Part shown: positions 36,491-47,712 of the stretch, one piece after another
Position numbering within the stretch: position 1 is the first letter of the stretch
How the letters are laid out: the number at the start of each line of letters is the position of its first letter
Source: Didymella arachidicola
Lineage: Eukaryota; Ascomycota; Dothideomycetes; Pleosporales; Didymellaceae
Direction: 5' to 3'
NCBI GenBank assembly: GCA_016630955.3
Contig: CM049986.1
Location: 372,001-436,000, forward strand
DNA length: 64,000 nt
Made by a program: the position numbers and the translations under genes
Notes under the pieces: generated by a model
Database searches by the model: none
What the model was told of the DNA's origin: nothing
The model's input: only the letters and a program-made list of their open reading frames with translations

Positions 36491-37212
36491 TGTGAGGTGA
36501 AGGCGCAGTTCGGCTCTAGCGCAGTATTATTGGAAGTCGTGGCTGAGTGCAGCTTCTCCTATGAGGGGCTGTATGAAGTGAAAGGCGGTTGCGCGGGTAA
36601 TTGGTGATGCATGCCTTGCGACGAGCTTCGCGACTTCCTCCCGGACGTGTCGACACTAGGCCAGATCCAAAATGGAGCTATCACGTGCACTAGACTTCAC
36701 CATCGACCCGTACACCTCGACCATCTCTGTCCTGTGACGCGAAGTTCATTCTCTATAGATTCAGTCAGACTCATACAAACTTGTTTCTGGATATTTATAT
36801 CCCTGGGACATTCGGAGGAGTGATTGTTGAGGCTAGATTGCTACCCGTGAGCGTCCCGAGACCCTTTCTGAGGCAGAGAGGATGGAGCAACTCTATATGC
36901 CGGTAGAATGGTGGATTGGTTCTTGTATTTCCGGCCAAAAATAAACATGTGTTTTCTAGTCCGTCGCTCTCTTGTGCAGCTAGTTCATGCAGAAGGTGGC
37001 TCCCAACATGGTTTCCTCTAGAGTCCAAGGCGCCCACTCCTCTTGTCGCCCGCGGTAGGTACATTGAGCTTACTGACCATGGAAGTTCCGGTAAGAGCGC
37101 AGGCTGTAGTGACTGCTCTGCACAGCTCACGTCTGTCCTCGACCGCGACCACGTTTACTCAGCTCACATCAGGCCAAGATAACAACAACAACAACAGCAA
37201 CAGTGAGCAGAC
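36491..37212. other. Divergent promoter region between rsc7 and a plus-strand gene
   Basis: 720 bp between start codons of divergent genes. The last 40 bp before the plus-strand ATG are a CAA-rich leader typical of fungal 5' untranslated regions. No gene or recognisable site cluster seen. Confidence 0.5.
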
Positions 37213-39109
37213 ATGGCCTTCCAACGTCTCAACATCCGCGCAAAGAAGAGCTTTCCAGGACTCTATTCTTTAGATAACGCAGAGCAATCCCCTCCCAAGT
37301 ATATACTTCCGGTCGCCTACAGGTTTATACTGACTTCACGGCAGAAGCACCGCAGTGCACATTGAGTCTTCTCCTCGATCAGATATAATCCCGGATACAG
37401 GACAATGTGACCTCGAAGACTTCGGGGCCAAGCTAGAACGCTGCAAGGGCAAGGATTCTCCTGGCAAGGACAGTCCCTCTAAACGCAAGAAGCTGTTGGG
37501 CTCCTTGCGGAGCCTCCGATCCCTTACAAACCTGCACGCATCTCCTACCAAGACCAAGACTAAGCAGCCAATGACACCACGCTCTGAGTCTCCTGTCAAA
37601 CATCTGGTAATACGATGCCAGCCTCCAGGGTCTACAATGCGCTGACTGCTGTAGGACACGTCCCCGACGCCGCTGCCCATGTCGCCTTCGCTTGGCTTTC
37701 TTACCTTTGAGCAGTCACCGTCGGACAAGCCAATGCTCGACCTCACCATGCGCCACCGTTCTGTATCTGGGTCCAGCCTCGAGGTCCACCATTCGTCCCC
37801 GATGACAGTCCCAGGCTCAGCTAGGCAGGCAACGCCGTACAACATATTCCCACTTGTGACCGGCTTGCCTGCTGGAACGCTTCCTGATACCCCTGGACCG
37901 ATGCTGAGAGCCTTCAAGCGCGACTCTGCGAATCATGTTACCTGGCGGAATGCTAGTCCCACGCCTCTCGAGAGGTGTGCGCCTTCAACACCTGTTCTAA
38001 CCCCATTGCCAGGTACAAACCTCTCTCTTGAAGACATTGATCCCGAACTTGTTCCTCTGCCACCTTCTGCCAACCCTTCTACAGTGCACCTGGGCCGGAG
38101 CGCTCCCGGCTACTTTGACATTCCAGTCGACGAGCACCCAGAAATGGATCCTGCGGACGTGCTCAACGGGCTCGCCTGTCTCAAGCTTGCCGGTGACCAC
38201 GAGCAAGCCTCCGGTGACTACCACAGCACGTCTTTGCACTATACTGACGCAAACGCACCTGTTGGTCGTTGTGGTACTGCCGAGGAGATGAGGCATCAGT
38301 ACGAAGATGCAGAGCTGCAGAACACCGTGAACACGATTGAGATCCCACAGGATCGGACCCGAGCGCATGGGCGTCAGCAGCAGGCCATAGCTACACAGGA
38401 AAATGCCCGCACCCTTGGCATCCCCAAACACCACCAAGTGCTACCGCTCCGTCTCAAACATCAGGATGGCAGTTTGCAGTACCACTCCCGGGCAGACTCG
38501 CGTAACAGCGAAGACTGGGAAACTTGCAGTGGCGAATGCTCGACGGCGAGGGCATCAGACCGCTCTCTCCATGGTCGCGATCCGAATAGAACCCGCATTT
38601 CTAGTGCGTCATCCGTCTATTCTGCTGCTCCGCATCCAGAGACAGGAAAGGGGGCTGATCACGACAACGACGCGCCGCCGCAATTTGCCTACGTCGTCTG
38701 GGATAAATCGAGTGGATTCCGTGGTGCTCCCGCCTCAAAGAGCTACTGGGGCGGTAACATCAGTCTCTACGATGGCACCGGCTATGGAGACGACAGTGGT
38801 CCATCGACACCTCGCGAGCCCAACGAAGGCATCCAACACTTGGAGGCATCTTCGGCGCCTCTTTCGGTCGACAGAATGCGCTCCGGCAACGAGAAGTCCA
38901 CTCAGCGTTCGAGAGGCGAAGATTCGTACAAGGAAACCGTACGACAGTCCTCGTTCACCGCTCATGCACATGACAACAGCGAGAGTCTGGAGTCGATATA
39001 CCGTGCATACACCTACCCGATCGGAGATAGAATTCCGAGCAGCAGCAACAACAGCGCTGACGAGGATGTACAGCGACCTGCGACGAAGAAAGATGAGGTC
39101 AGCTCATGA
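37213..39109 (+). CDS. Hypothetical, largely disordered Ser/Pro-rich protein
   Basis: Exons are 37213-37298, 37345-37606 and 37655-39109 (introns 46 and 48 nt), giving 600 aa. I do not recognise a family. The N-terminus (MAFQRLNIRAKKSFPGLYSL) is basic and looks conserved in style. It is followed by a Lys/Ser region rich in SP and TP sites (about 45-120), then a long low-complexity region with scattered aromatic and acidic patches. There is no signal peptide, membrane segment or enzyme motif. The exon structure is supported by in-phase joins and good donors and acceptors. The start sits behind a CAA-rich leader, which argues for a real gene. Many SP/TP sites suggest a phosphorylated regulatory or scaffold protein, but that is only a guess. 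Confidence 0.75.
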
Positions 39110-39845
39110 AGACGGACACACGCATGATGTGTCGTCCATTTTTACCTTTGCGCCAGGGATCGTTGTACGAACGGAGTTTGGATGTGCTGCTTCCTACATT
39201 GGAGCTCATATTGGTGTAACGGAAATGCAAATGGCAGGAGCAACATTGATATTAGCTAGCACACGTAGGGTTGAATAAGAAGCACTCTCGAACAACAGTA
39301 CGCCGAATGGTGTCGTGGTTGTGGGTCAAGAGCATCAAATGACCAGCAGATCGTTCGAGCGATCGCCTGGGGTTGCAGAGCTCTGGATGCACCACTGAGG
39401 TGATGATTGCATGCGCAGGCGAGCGATGCTGCCAGGACGGCGGCTGGCCTTACTTTGTTCAGCAGCGATGATATGCAGAAGTACCGGTATCGTACGAGGA
39501 AAAGGCCGTTTCGAGTGTGACAAGTGCCCCGTCATGTGCGTGAGTTGCCAACAGCAGCGGGTAGGGCCCGCTTCCTTGGCCAAATCTGCCCACAAAGTCA
39601 GGCCATGTGGGCTCACTTGTCTGCAAAGCCCACCCGGAGTACGCTGAACGACCAGCGATGATGGAGACTGCCGCTACACATGGTAGATCCGTACGCGGTG
39701 ATGGCGATGTGTATTTCCGCTGTACCAGATATCCTGGCGTATATGAAGTAATCATGGCGCAACGATGTGGTTTGGATGCGACTTTAGACATACCGGATGT
39801 AAGCCTGCCATTCTCGGATTTAAGCTCGAAGAACAACGGATCAAT
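39110..39845. other. Intergenic region before the FAD oxidoreductase gene
   Basis: 735 bp between tandem plus-strand genes. It carries the 3' flank of the disordered protein gene and the promoter of the oxidoreductase gene. Motif-free open frames only. Confidence 0.45.
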
Positions 39846-41400
39846 ATGGCATCACTGAGAGCTCCCAACGGTGCGACATGCACATCGAGAACGGCTTCGA
39901 CGTCGTCGTCGTCTTTTTCTTCTTCGAAACCGACACCCACACCAGGACCAAAGGGACCGCATACTGTTGTCCTTGGCAGCGGCATTATCGGACTCTGCGC
40001 TGCGTATTTTCTGTGCGAGAGTGGGAATACGGAGCCTAGGACGATATGCGTGGTGGATAGTAGCCCTGAGTTGTTTCGGTGCGCGAGTGGGCTTGCGGCG
40101 GGGTTTTGTGCGAGGGATTGTATGTGTTTCATTGTTCATTCACTGCTTTCGTGCGCTGATGGCTACATACACCTTGCTCACTGCCGTACGCCCTGCTAAC
40201 TATCATGCGCAGGGTTCGCGCCCTCGGTCGCCTCACTAGGCGCACTCTCCTTCTCGCTGCACAAGTCCCTCGCCGACGCGCACAACGGCCGCCACACATG
40301 GGGGTACGCGCAGTCGACCGCCGTCAGCCTGAGCCAGGACTCCGAGTCTGCAATCGAGGGCTCCGGCGAGGATTGGCTGGAGAACGGCACCAGTCGCGCG
40401 CAGCTTGCGAATCACAACAGGCCCTGGGAAGTGGACCAGGGGCCGGAGTGGCTGAGACGCACGAAAGAGGGCATCATGGAGGTGATTAGCAGGGACGGGA
40501 CGACGGCGCAGATCGACCCGAAGAGGTTCTGTGGGTGGTTGAGGGAGAGCGTTGAGAAGAGGGGTGTTCGGGTGCTGAATCCTGCGACTGCGACCGAGGT
40601 GCTGAGGGATGCGCGGGGGGTGTTGAGTGGGGTGAGAGTGTTGGGGAGTCGGGATCAGCACACACAGGACTGTAGGCTCCCACGATTGCTAGTACTCGCT
40701 ATGGGCTCAGGGACTAACGCGCTCATGCAGTACCTTGCACGCGCCTCCTCATCGCTGCAGGCGCATGGTCACCCCGCGTCTTCGCTACCTTGTTCCCCAC
40801 GGCGCAAACACGGATTCCCGTCTCCTCGCTCGCCGGCCATTCGCTGCTCGTGCGCAATCCCTCCTTCCGCCCTCAGGAGCCGGACAAGGAGGTGTGCCAC
40901 GCGGTCTTCGCGACAGATACACTAGGGTTCTCGCCGGAGTGGTTTGCAAGACTAGGCGGCGAGCTGTATCTCGCAGGCTTGAACAGCACGACTGTACCGC
41001 TGCCTGACGTGGCGACGGATGTGGTCGCGAGCGAGAAGGCAATTGAGCAGCTGAAGAGCTGTGCGCGGGCTATGATGGTCGACAATGGCGCGGGAAAGGA
41101 CGTCGAGGTCCTACGACAGGGACTGGTAAGTCTGTTCAGCCACGTCCGGTTGTCAACTATTAACCACCACAGTGCTTCCGCCCTGTTACTTCGAGCGGTC
41201 GGCCCCTTGTGTCGCGTATCCCGGATGAAAAGCTGGGAGGGCTCAGGACAAGAGGGGGAGGGGAGGGCGGAGTGTTCATAGCAGCCGGGCATGGTGCATG
41301 GGGGATATCGCATGCGCCAGGCACCGGCCTCGTGCTGGCAGAGATGATGGAAGGACGGCCGACGAGCGCGAAGATCGAGACACTACGACTGCCATCGTGA
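39846..41400 (+). CDS. DAO-type FAD-dependent oxidoreductase
   Basis: Predicted amine/amino-acid oxidase-fold flavoprotein (D-amino-acid oxidase superfamily, perhaps the fungal Tda3-like group). Exons are 39846-40119, 40213-40671, 40731-41125 and 41173-41400, giving 451 aa. A Ser/Thr/Pro-rich lead of 38 residues precedes the dinucleotide-binding motif VVLGSGIIGL (41-50). Splicing restores ARDWFAPSVASLGALSF, TRLLIAAGAWSP and a C-terminal FIAAGHGAWGISHAPGTG, the last matching the second FAD-contact motif of the family. Introns are 93, 59, 47 nt, all GT..AG. The substrate cannot be read from sequence. The product is probably cytosolic or endosomal, since no targeting signal is evident. Confidence 0.85.
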
Positions 41401-41816
41401 TTGCAAGTGAGGGTTTGTTTTCGAGCTTCGAGCTTTCTGCATTGCCGGCGCATGGACGTCTCTCGGTACATAGCAGGGTAGAAAAACGACTTCAATGAGC
41501 GATGACCGCACACTCACAGCCCAGCCTCCTCACTCTGCAGAGATCGAACACACTGTGCCAATTACCGCGTTCTCTCCCCACTGAAAGTAAAATAAATCCA
41601 GGTACCCGCCCCTCTTGGAGCGCGTGTGATCGTCAAGGCGCTCCACTATGACGCTTTCTACGTCATAACCGCACTACTTTGCAAACAGCACCATGATCGC
41701 GATGAGTATATAACATTTGCTACCCCTCACCTACCACAACTCAAACCGCAACTACAGCTCCAACTACACTCTACAACTCCCCCTTTACATCCCACCACCC
41801 AACCAAACCAACTACA
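41401..41816. promoter_or_regulatory. Promoter and leader of the small 75-residue protein gene
   Basis: About 415 bp with a clear TATATAA at 41707-41713 and a pyrimidine/CA-rich leader (CAAC repeats) running to the ATG at 41817. This is the most textbook-like core promoter in the window and suggests a strongly or inducibly expressed gene. Confidence 0.6.
41707..41713 (+). promoter_or_regulatory. TATA box
   Basis: Perfect TATATAA about 104 bp upstream of the start codon of the small gene, followed by a C/A-rich leader lacking ATGs. Confidence 0.65.
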
Positions 41817-42093
41817 ATGCCCCGCAACGGTGACGGCTCCAGCGACAACGGCCCCATTGAGGGCCAGAACATCGTCCACGGCGACGGCAAGGTACATTCC
41901 CTTTCCACCTCCCTCGCATATTAGCACTAACAACACAAAGCCCGACGCGCAGCCCCAGCACGCAAAGAACAACGTCGCGCCCGCGCCTGAGCTCGAGAAG
42001 GGCGGCGCGATCGAGGGCCTGAACGCCAGCGGAGGAGGAAACAAGGCCGATCAGGCGGAGCCCAGTGTTGCTGGCGACAAGCCTGCGCAGTAA
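41817..42093 (+). CDS. Small hydrophilic hypothetical protein (75 aa)
   Basis: Two exons, 41817-41891 and 41941-42093 (49-nt intron GTACAT..AAAG), giving 75 aa. The protein starts MPRNGDGSSDNGPIEGQN and is rich in Gly, Asn, Asp, Ala and Glu. It has no hydrophobic segment, so it is probably disordered and soluble. Two IEG-type repeats occur (GPIEGQN near 13-19 and GAIEGLN near 47-53). I do not recognise a family with certainty; small, polar, abundant stress proteins of fungi have this look. The strong TATA box and CA-rich leader support it as a real, well-expressed gene despite its size. Confidence 0.7.
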
Positions 42094-43761
42094 ACCGCGG
42101 TCTCTGCGAGGGCGGATGGACGATGGGTTTCCCGGCTCGGGATAGAGAGGGATGGTTAGTCCAAGACGAAGCAAGGAGCGATATCGACGATACTCCTAGT
42201 TGGATGTATGCAAGGGATGAAACCCTGCTATGATGAATGAATCAATTAATAATTGAAGGAAATGAGGGATGCAGTGTTGTGATGCTGGAATGAACGTGTT
42301 GAACGTATTGAACACGTGTGCCTGCGCCCCTGAGGTCCGTTGTGGTAGTTCGTGGTGTATTGTGCGCGCTGTGCAAGGCCATCATTAAATTACCGCCGTC
42401 AAGTCCGCTGCTCTTAATTGTAGTGTCAGTGTGCAGGATGGACATCACTGCTCTGCCATGACACGTGGATAATTTCAAGTATCGCTGGATCTCGGGTCTC
42501 ATCCATACCTCTAAGCAAAGCAAAAGAGAATCCGCTCAGGGTTCCTACCCTCAAAAATCGCATTCACTATATCGATATTTGCTTGCGGGTGTGGTGGGCT
42601 TTGCTTTACTGTACTTGCCTCCGCAAACCCAGCCGTACCGTTGCGTAAGCATCGCTCAGCATATTCGACAACACAAGGTCCCATCAACCATTTTCCGCTC
42701 GCGAAAAGGGTCGAGTGCACTGTCCGTTCCCTTACCATGCAGGGCCTTGCGACCCTGAACATGCTAGGCTTATACATTGCTCTTTGCGAATTTTGTGACG
42801 GATTTGATTCGTGCTCTGACGTATGAAAGACATACCAGCAAATACAACAGATGCACCACTTTGCCCAACCCGCACGAGAAACCCAGCAAGCAGAGGATCC
42901 CATATCTTGGTTAACAAACCCAAACATGTGGGAGCCAAAAACTGGACTTTGCAAATCGCGCGGCCATCGCAAGTACGGTATTCTGAAACGCAACCTTTCG
43001 CTCTACACAAGACGCATTCAGAACATCCCAGTACCAAAGCTCACAGAGGGTCTCGCACCGCCCAGATCCGCAACGCCATGTACACTTTGAGTAGATTAGC
43101 AAGCATAGCGCACTTCTCTCGCGCTCGTAAAGGCACGGGATAAATGGGAGACGATCGGGTCGATGGATGGCCAGGCTGCTATTCTCAATTTCGTGATCGC
43201 TGTGTAGTGGGAAGCTAGGCTGCGCCACAGCGGGCTGGCGTCAGCGTGCATAGCGCGATGGCGAGCGGCGTGCGCATTCAGCTGTAGAAGCGAGGTGTCC
43301 CACAGAAGGCGCTAGAATTGCTGCTTGCGACGATGTTACTGCGAGGTTGGCTCAGGAGGTGTCGGATGCAGGCTGAGGCGTGAGTCAAGATGAGTAAGTT
43401 GAAGAAATGAAAAAAGAAACAACATCACAGGAACGACGATGCAGTGGACATGTTGATGCGTGAGAACTTGGTGCTCGATTGAATGTTTGACTACCTCTCA
43501 CCAGCCCTTGGTGTGCAGCTGCCAAACCGATATCCAGGAGAAATACCAAGATCTCAGACGATGTTGATACAGGCTCATAACTCCTTGTAACGCCACGGTG
43601 AACCGCACCCAACCTGAACCCTGCCCGTCTCCCATGATTGTACACCCTTACGCCGACCTAACTGCCTAAGCCTACAAGACTTCATCAATCGTGATCTTCG
43701 GACGCCATCCAGGAACCCAGTCTCGCTCTTCTTGCTGCCAGGCCTGGTGGCGATCTCGAAG
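42094..43761. other. Intergenic region between the small gene and hacA
   Basis: 1.7 kb between converging genes. 43575-43761 is coding only in the unspliced hacA frame; the rest is 3' flank. Open frames of 80-160 residues on both strands near 42511-43228 overlap each other and have no motif. No gene supported. Confidence 0.5.
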
Positions 43762-44795
43762 CTAGCTGTCTGCTGCGAGAGCCCCGTCGCAACCAAAAGG
43801 TGCGCCAGAGGCACTCTGCATGTCAGAGAACTTTGCATCAAAACCGTCAGGAAGGCCTGAGTAGTCTGAAGTGGAGCCTGAGCCAAAGAAGGCTGAGCCG
43901 AAGAAATCATCATTGTGAGCCAGGCTAACAGTGGGTTCCTCGGGGAACTGGTCAAAGTCGAAGAGGTTGTCGAGGACAACAGGCTTTGTATCGACTGAAC
44001 ATAAAGGTTGAATAGAGTAAGATAGGCAAGGATCGCCGCCATGGGGGAGGCCTTGCCCGAAGTTGACTGACACTGCAGGTCGCACAACATCGCAGCAGGA
44101 TATTGTGTCAAGTCAAATTCGGGGGCGGCCTCGAAGGTTGAGGCGGGAGTCTCAGGCGAACAAGATGAATCCCTGGGGGAGTCCATCGAGTCCATGGAGA
44201 TGGGAGAGTACGGCGGCGCCGACAGAGTCTCAGAGGGGTTCATGGTCTCGGCGGTGAAGCTGAAGATGTCTGTTGACGCGGGCTTCTCGCCTGGGTATTT
44301 CGAGTGCCACATCTTGAGCTCAGCCTCCAACTGATCGACCCTGGCGGCCTTTGCGCGGAGCGCGGCCATCTCGGCCTCGAGGGCGTCCTTCTGTTGTTGA
44401 AGGTTCTCGGTCTCCTGGCGCTTGCGTTCACGAGAGTTGTGGGCAGCGAGGCGGTTGCGCTTCACACGCTCAATGCGTCGCTGCTCCTTCTCATCTTCGG
44501 TCTTGGCTCGCTTGCGGGGTGGCAGGCTGGTCTTCGGTTCCGGGAGTACCTGACCCCACGACTTCCTCTTCTTGACCGGCTTACTTTCTGATGTTGAGGG
44601 TGCCGGTGTTTGTGCTGATGTATCTGATGTGTACATCGACGATGGCGACGGTGACGGTGTGGTGTATGGGACCTGGAGGTCTTCCATCTTGATGGTAGTG
44701 GGGACCGACTCGGCGTTGGGTGGGGTGAGGGGACCAGAGGCCATCATTGCAGGCGTGGTCATAGTCTCTGAGAAGAAAGTGGTGGTATCCATCAT
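43762..44795 (-). CDS. hacA: HacA/Hac1 bZIP transcription factor of the unfolded protein response
   Basis: Master regulator of the unfolded protein response, activated by Ire1 splicing of its mRNA. The spliced (active) form joins 44795-44096 to 44075-43762, giving 337 aa. The basic region is RIERVKRNRLAAHNSRERKR (about 108-127), preceded by the HacA-typical WGQVLPEPKTSLPPRKRAK (80-98) and followed by a leucine-zipper-like heptad region to ~160. The unspliced frame stays open to 43575 (406 aa) with an unrelated basic tail. The spliced frame instead ends with an acidic, aromatic FDFDQFPEEP-type tail, as expected of an activation domain. Lengths of both forms fit Aspergillus HacA. No spliceosomal intron is needed. 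An upstream ORF overlaps the start codon. Confidence 0.95.
44076..44095 (-). other. hacA: Ire1-type unconventional 20-nt intron of hacA
   Basis: The excised segment is 20 nt, as in known filamentous-fungal hacA. The 5' cut lies in the loop CTG|CTGC and the 3' cut in CTG|CAGT, both matching CNG|CNGN with cleavage after the third loop base. The first loop is closed by a 9-bp stem (one G-T wobble; arms 44107-44099 and 44091-44083). The second is closed by GAC/GTC (81-79 with 71-69 in 440xx). Removal shifts the frame into the 104-residue acidic tail. There is no GT..AG. Confidence 0.93.
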
Positions 44796-44839
44796 CCCTG
44801 TGACGTCGTGGAGTGTCGATGCGCCTTAGTGGATTGCAT
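44792..44839 (-). promoter_or_regulatory. Upstream ORF overlapping the hacA start codon
   Basis: A 15-codon ORF (MQSTKAHRHSTTSQG) begins at 44839. Its TGA shares bases with the hacA ATG (ATGA overlap). In Aspergillus and Trichoderma, hacA/hac1 leaders carry inhibitory upstream ORFs that are lost by use of a shorter transcript under ER stress. The same logic is inferred here. Confidence 0.75.
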
Positions 44840-47712
44840 CTGGAGGGGTGGAGTTGGGTAGTATAAGACTGAAGGTGCTGGAGAAGTTGACAACTGGCCT
44901 CACGAGCTGGCTTTATCTAAGAGAGCAGCTGCGCCCCTGCAGATTACGCTAGGCCGGATTCGGTGGGTGCCGGGCTTTCCACGCCTCTGCTCAATTTAGT
45001 GCCACTAAGGGCTCAATACCGCACCACTCAACGACGCACGCCCTTGGTCCCCTACTCAGCCCAAGACCCACCCGTTTCACTACGGTACGCTTCGGATTCC
45101 GCCCGTTCCCCAGAGGGCAAGTAAGGGACTCGTCAGGGGAGACGATGCGTCGAGACCACAACGTGCCTCACGTCGACCGTGCATTCCTCTGCTGCTGTGC
45201 GTGTCGAAGCCTGTCCTTGCGCCGAGTCGGACGTGTTTCATTTCGCTGTGTGGGCTCGCAAGTCAAGGACTTATCTCAGCTTCAAACGACTGCGAAGCGT
45301 AGCCTGCAGCTGATGCTGAGTCTCTTCGTGATCCACCTGTTGCACTGCAGCACTGAGTGGCGATACGAAACAGTGCTGTGTGGTAACGTCGTAACATGTC
45401 GTCAGCTTCCCAATCAAGCGCGGCGGAGTGCCTTTGTCAACTCCCCCTTTTAGCCTTGTGCAAAGTACAGTCACGGCGGGTACGAATGCTGCTGCAACCA
45501 GCTCACCACCGCTTGCGGCCATGTCGCAAGCGCGAGATGGTCGAAAGGACCTTCTCGAAACATCTTCACTTCTTGGTTTAATCTATTTTCCCGGGACGCT
45601 AACCCTTGACCCGCAGAACCTCGATATCCCGCATACAACAGCAATATACCTGCGTCCGTTATTGCAGGAATCGGCACAGAGTAATCTGGGGTAAATATCT
45701 GCCGTCTACAGCACAAGGACAAAAGGATAGAATGTCCCAACGCAACCAACTTGTAGCATCACCTGCCAGACAGCAATTTAGGACTCTCGGTATCCGGACG
45801 AAACCCTTGTCTGGCTTTGATGAACAGCGCAAAGGGCCCGAGTCGTATGGTGCCGTGGAAGCGGGACGGTCGGTAACGTAACCGGTTGATGACATCCATG
45901 TACCGCGACAGGTACACACCATCAGTCCGACGAACGCCGGTCCTGGAAATTCTTCTGCCTGGAGTCCAGGATCACGCATCGTCGGCCAGGATGATCGCTG
46001 ACGATGTGCGATCTAGAGAAGAAGATTCACCTAGATGATGCATGATCCGTAACTTCCATCCGCTGTCTCACACGTGTTTCTCTGTCAGTCTCTCAACTTT
46101 CTCCTGCGTTCGCTGTGGTCGTCAGCGTTTCACAAGGCACCCGAATACGCGCCAATCAAATGGCGAGAAACTGGGCTGCCTGCACGATGTCTTCGACCAC
46201 CACCACCTTCATTTGCTCACGATACGATCGTTCAAAAACGGCAAATCAATAGTCTGGAATTGCAAAGAAAGAAAAGCATTATTGGCTGCCTGCTTGGACC
46301 GTCAAACGTACAATGTGTTCTCATTTTCGTGGAAGCCTACGACACTGATAACGACGCTCCCTCGTGTACCGGTACACTGACGACGCAGATGAGGCATTTG
46401 TCGCCCCTGGATGACGGGGAGGCGGGACTCGTTGCGGCTGTCGCGACCATGTCAACTCGAGTCACTCGACTGCATACCCTCCACAGCATCGAATGCCTAG
46501 AATCGCACCTCACCAGATCGCGTCCACAAACCCGCTCAACAAAAGCCAACACCTGACCGCTCTTTCGCACGGCATTTGGCGTTTGGACGTAGACAGCAGG
46601 AACAAAAAGACAGTAAAAACATACAACAGCGGGTATTCGCTAGTGGTCACCCACCTAACTACTAATCCGCCGGTACATTGCTTAAATAGGGCTGAGCGAA
46701 CGGGAAGCCTTGTTTTCAACGTCCTATGGTCGTATGTGAAAGTATTGACTGTCATAAACAGTATAACTCTGACACTATCTGTACAGTATCCTGTGCCTAT
46801 GTGCTGTTGGATATGCACTGTCTTTTCCATTTGATATCTCTCTAAATTCTAGGATCTAGGTCTCAGCCTTGTGAAACTCAGGTGTGTAGGGCAAACGATA
46901 CAGTACCTAGACCGAGAAATCTGGGAACACATACCGCGCACGTCGTCACTGCCTGCAGCGTCGCTTTTGACACCTGATCGTATGCCAGCAGAGCACGTAA
47001 CAACTGCGAGACTCGTATATCAGATGTTCAGCAAGATAGAGTAGAAAGCAAACAAAGTAGAGCATGCATCCGCGAAACATTCCCACCCATGCAGTACTAT
47101 CTGATTACTAGGCAATTCACCGCACTAACAACCTCTAGGGTAAGTATTGTCGGACTTGGGTGCAAAAACTATGTTCGAGAGCTAGTCTCCGATTGATTGA
47201 GAGACCAGTAACAGCCCTAAGACCAGGCTTCTCAGGTTTGGCTTGACACGGCATTGGTTTCTGCTATGCTGGGAACTTCCAGGACCATAGTCAGGGCAGC
47301 ACGAGGGCCGCAGTTAAGCCATTGCTGTGAAGATGAACGGAGAATACAGAAGGAGATTACCTATCAGGTAGACAGGCCCTGGATAGAAGAAGACAGAGCG
47401 GCCACTATTACTACCTACAGATCAAGCACTCGTTTCTGACAGACTTGACAATTGCCTGCCCTTAACTCTAGACTAGATTCATCTATTAGAAAAAACATCG
47501 CGGAAACCTTCAGTGTTGTCCATGGATCTCTTGACAACAGATTGTTTCTAACATGCCCTTTTGTCATCGCATGTGTAATAAATCAATCAATTCACAATTC
47601 TGTAAACCCTAGTTAGCCCCATCCAGTCACGTCAAGTAACACGTCTCACTTTGGTTGTAGGTACCCTGCACTATTCTCGCACGACTCTATTATTAAGCAA
47701 ATTGGACTGTCC
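44840..47712. other. Long gene-poor region upstream of hacA
   Basis: 2.9 kb. The part nearest hacA is presumably its promoter and leader. Open frames of 80-160 residues occur on both strands but overlap and lack motifs or splice logic. From about 46.8 kb the DNA becomes visibly more AT-rich, with many short CTAG/ACCTAG-like words, possibly decayed DNA. No transposase, terminal repeat or RNA gene could be recognised by eye. Confidence 0.45.

Noticed and set aside
46074..46556. 160-codon open frame in the gene-poor interval
   Set aside because: No domain, no supporting splice sites, overlapped by similar-length frames on both strands.
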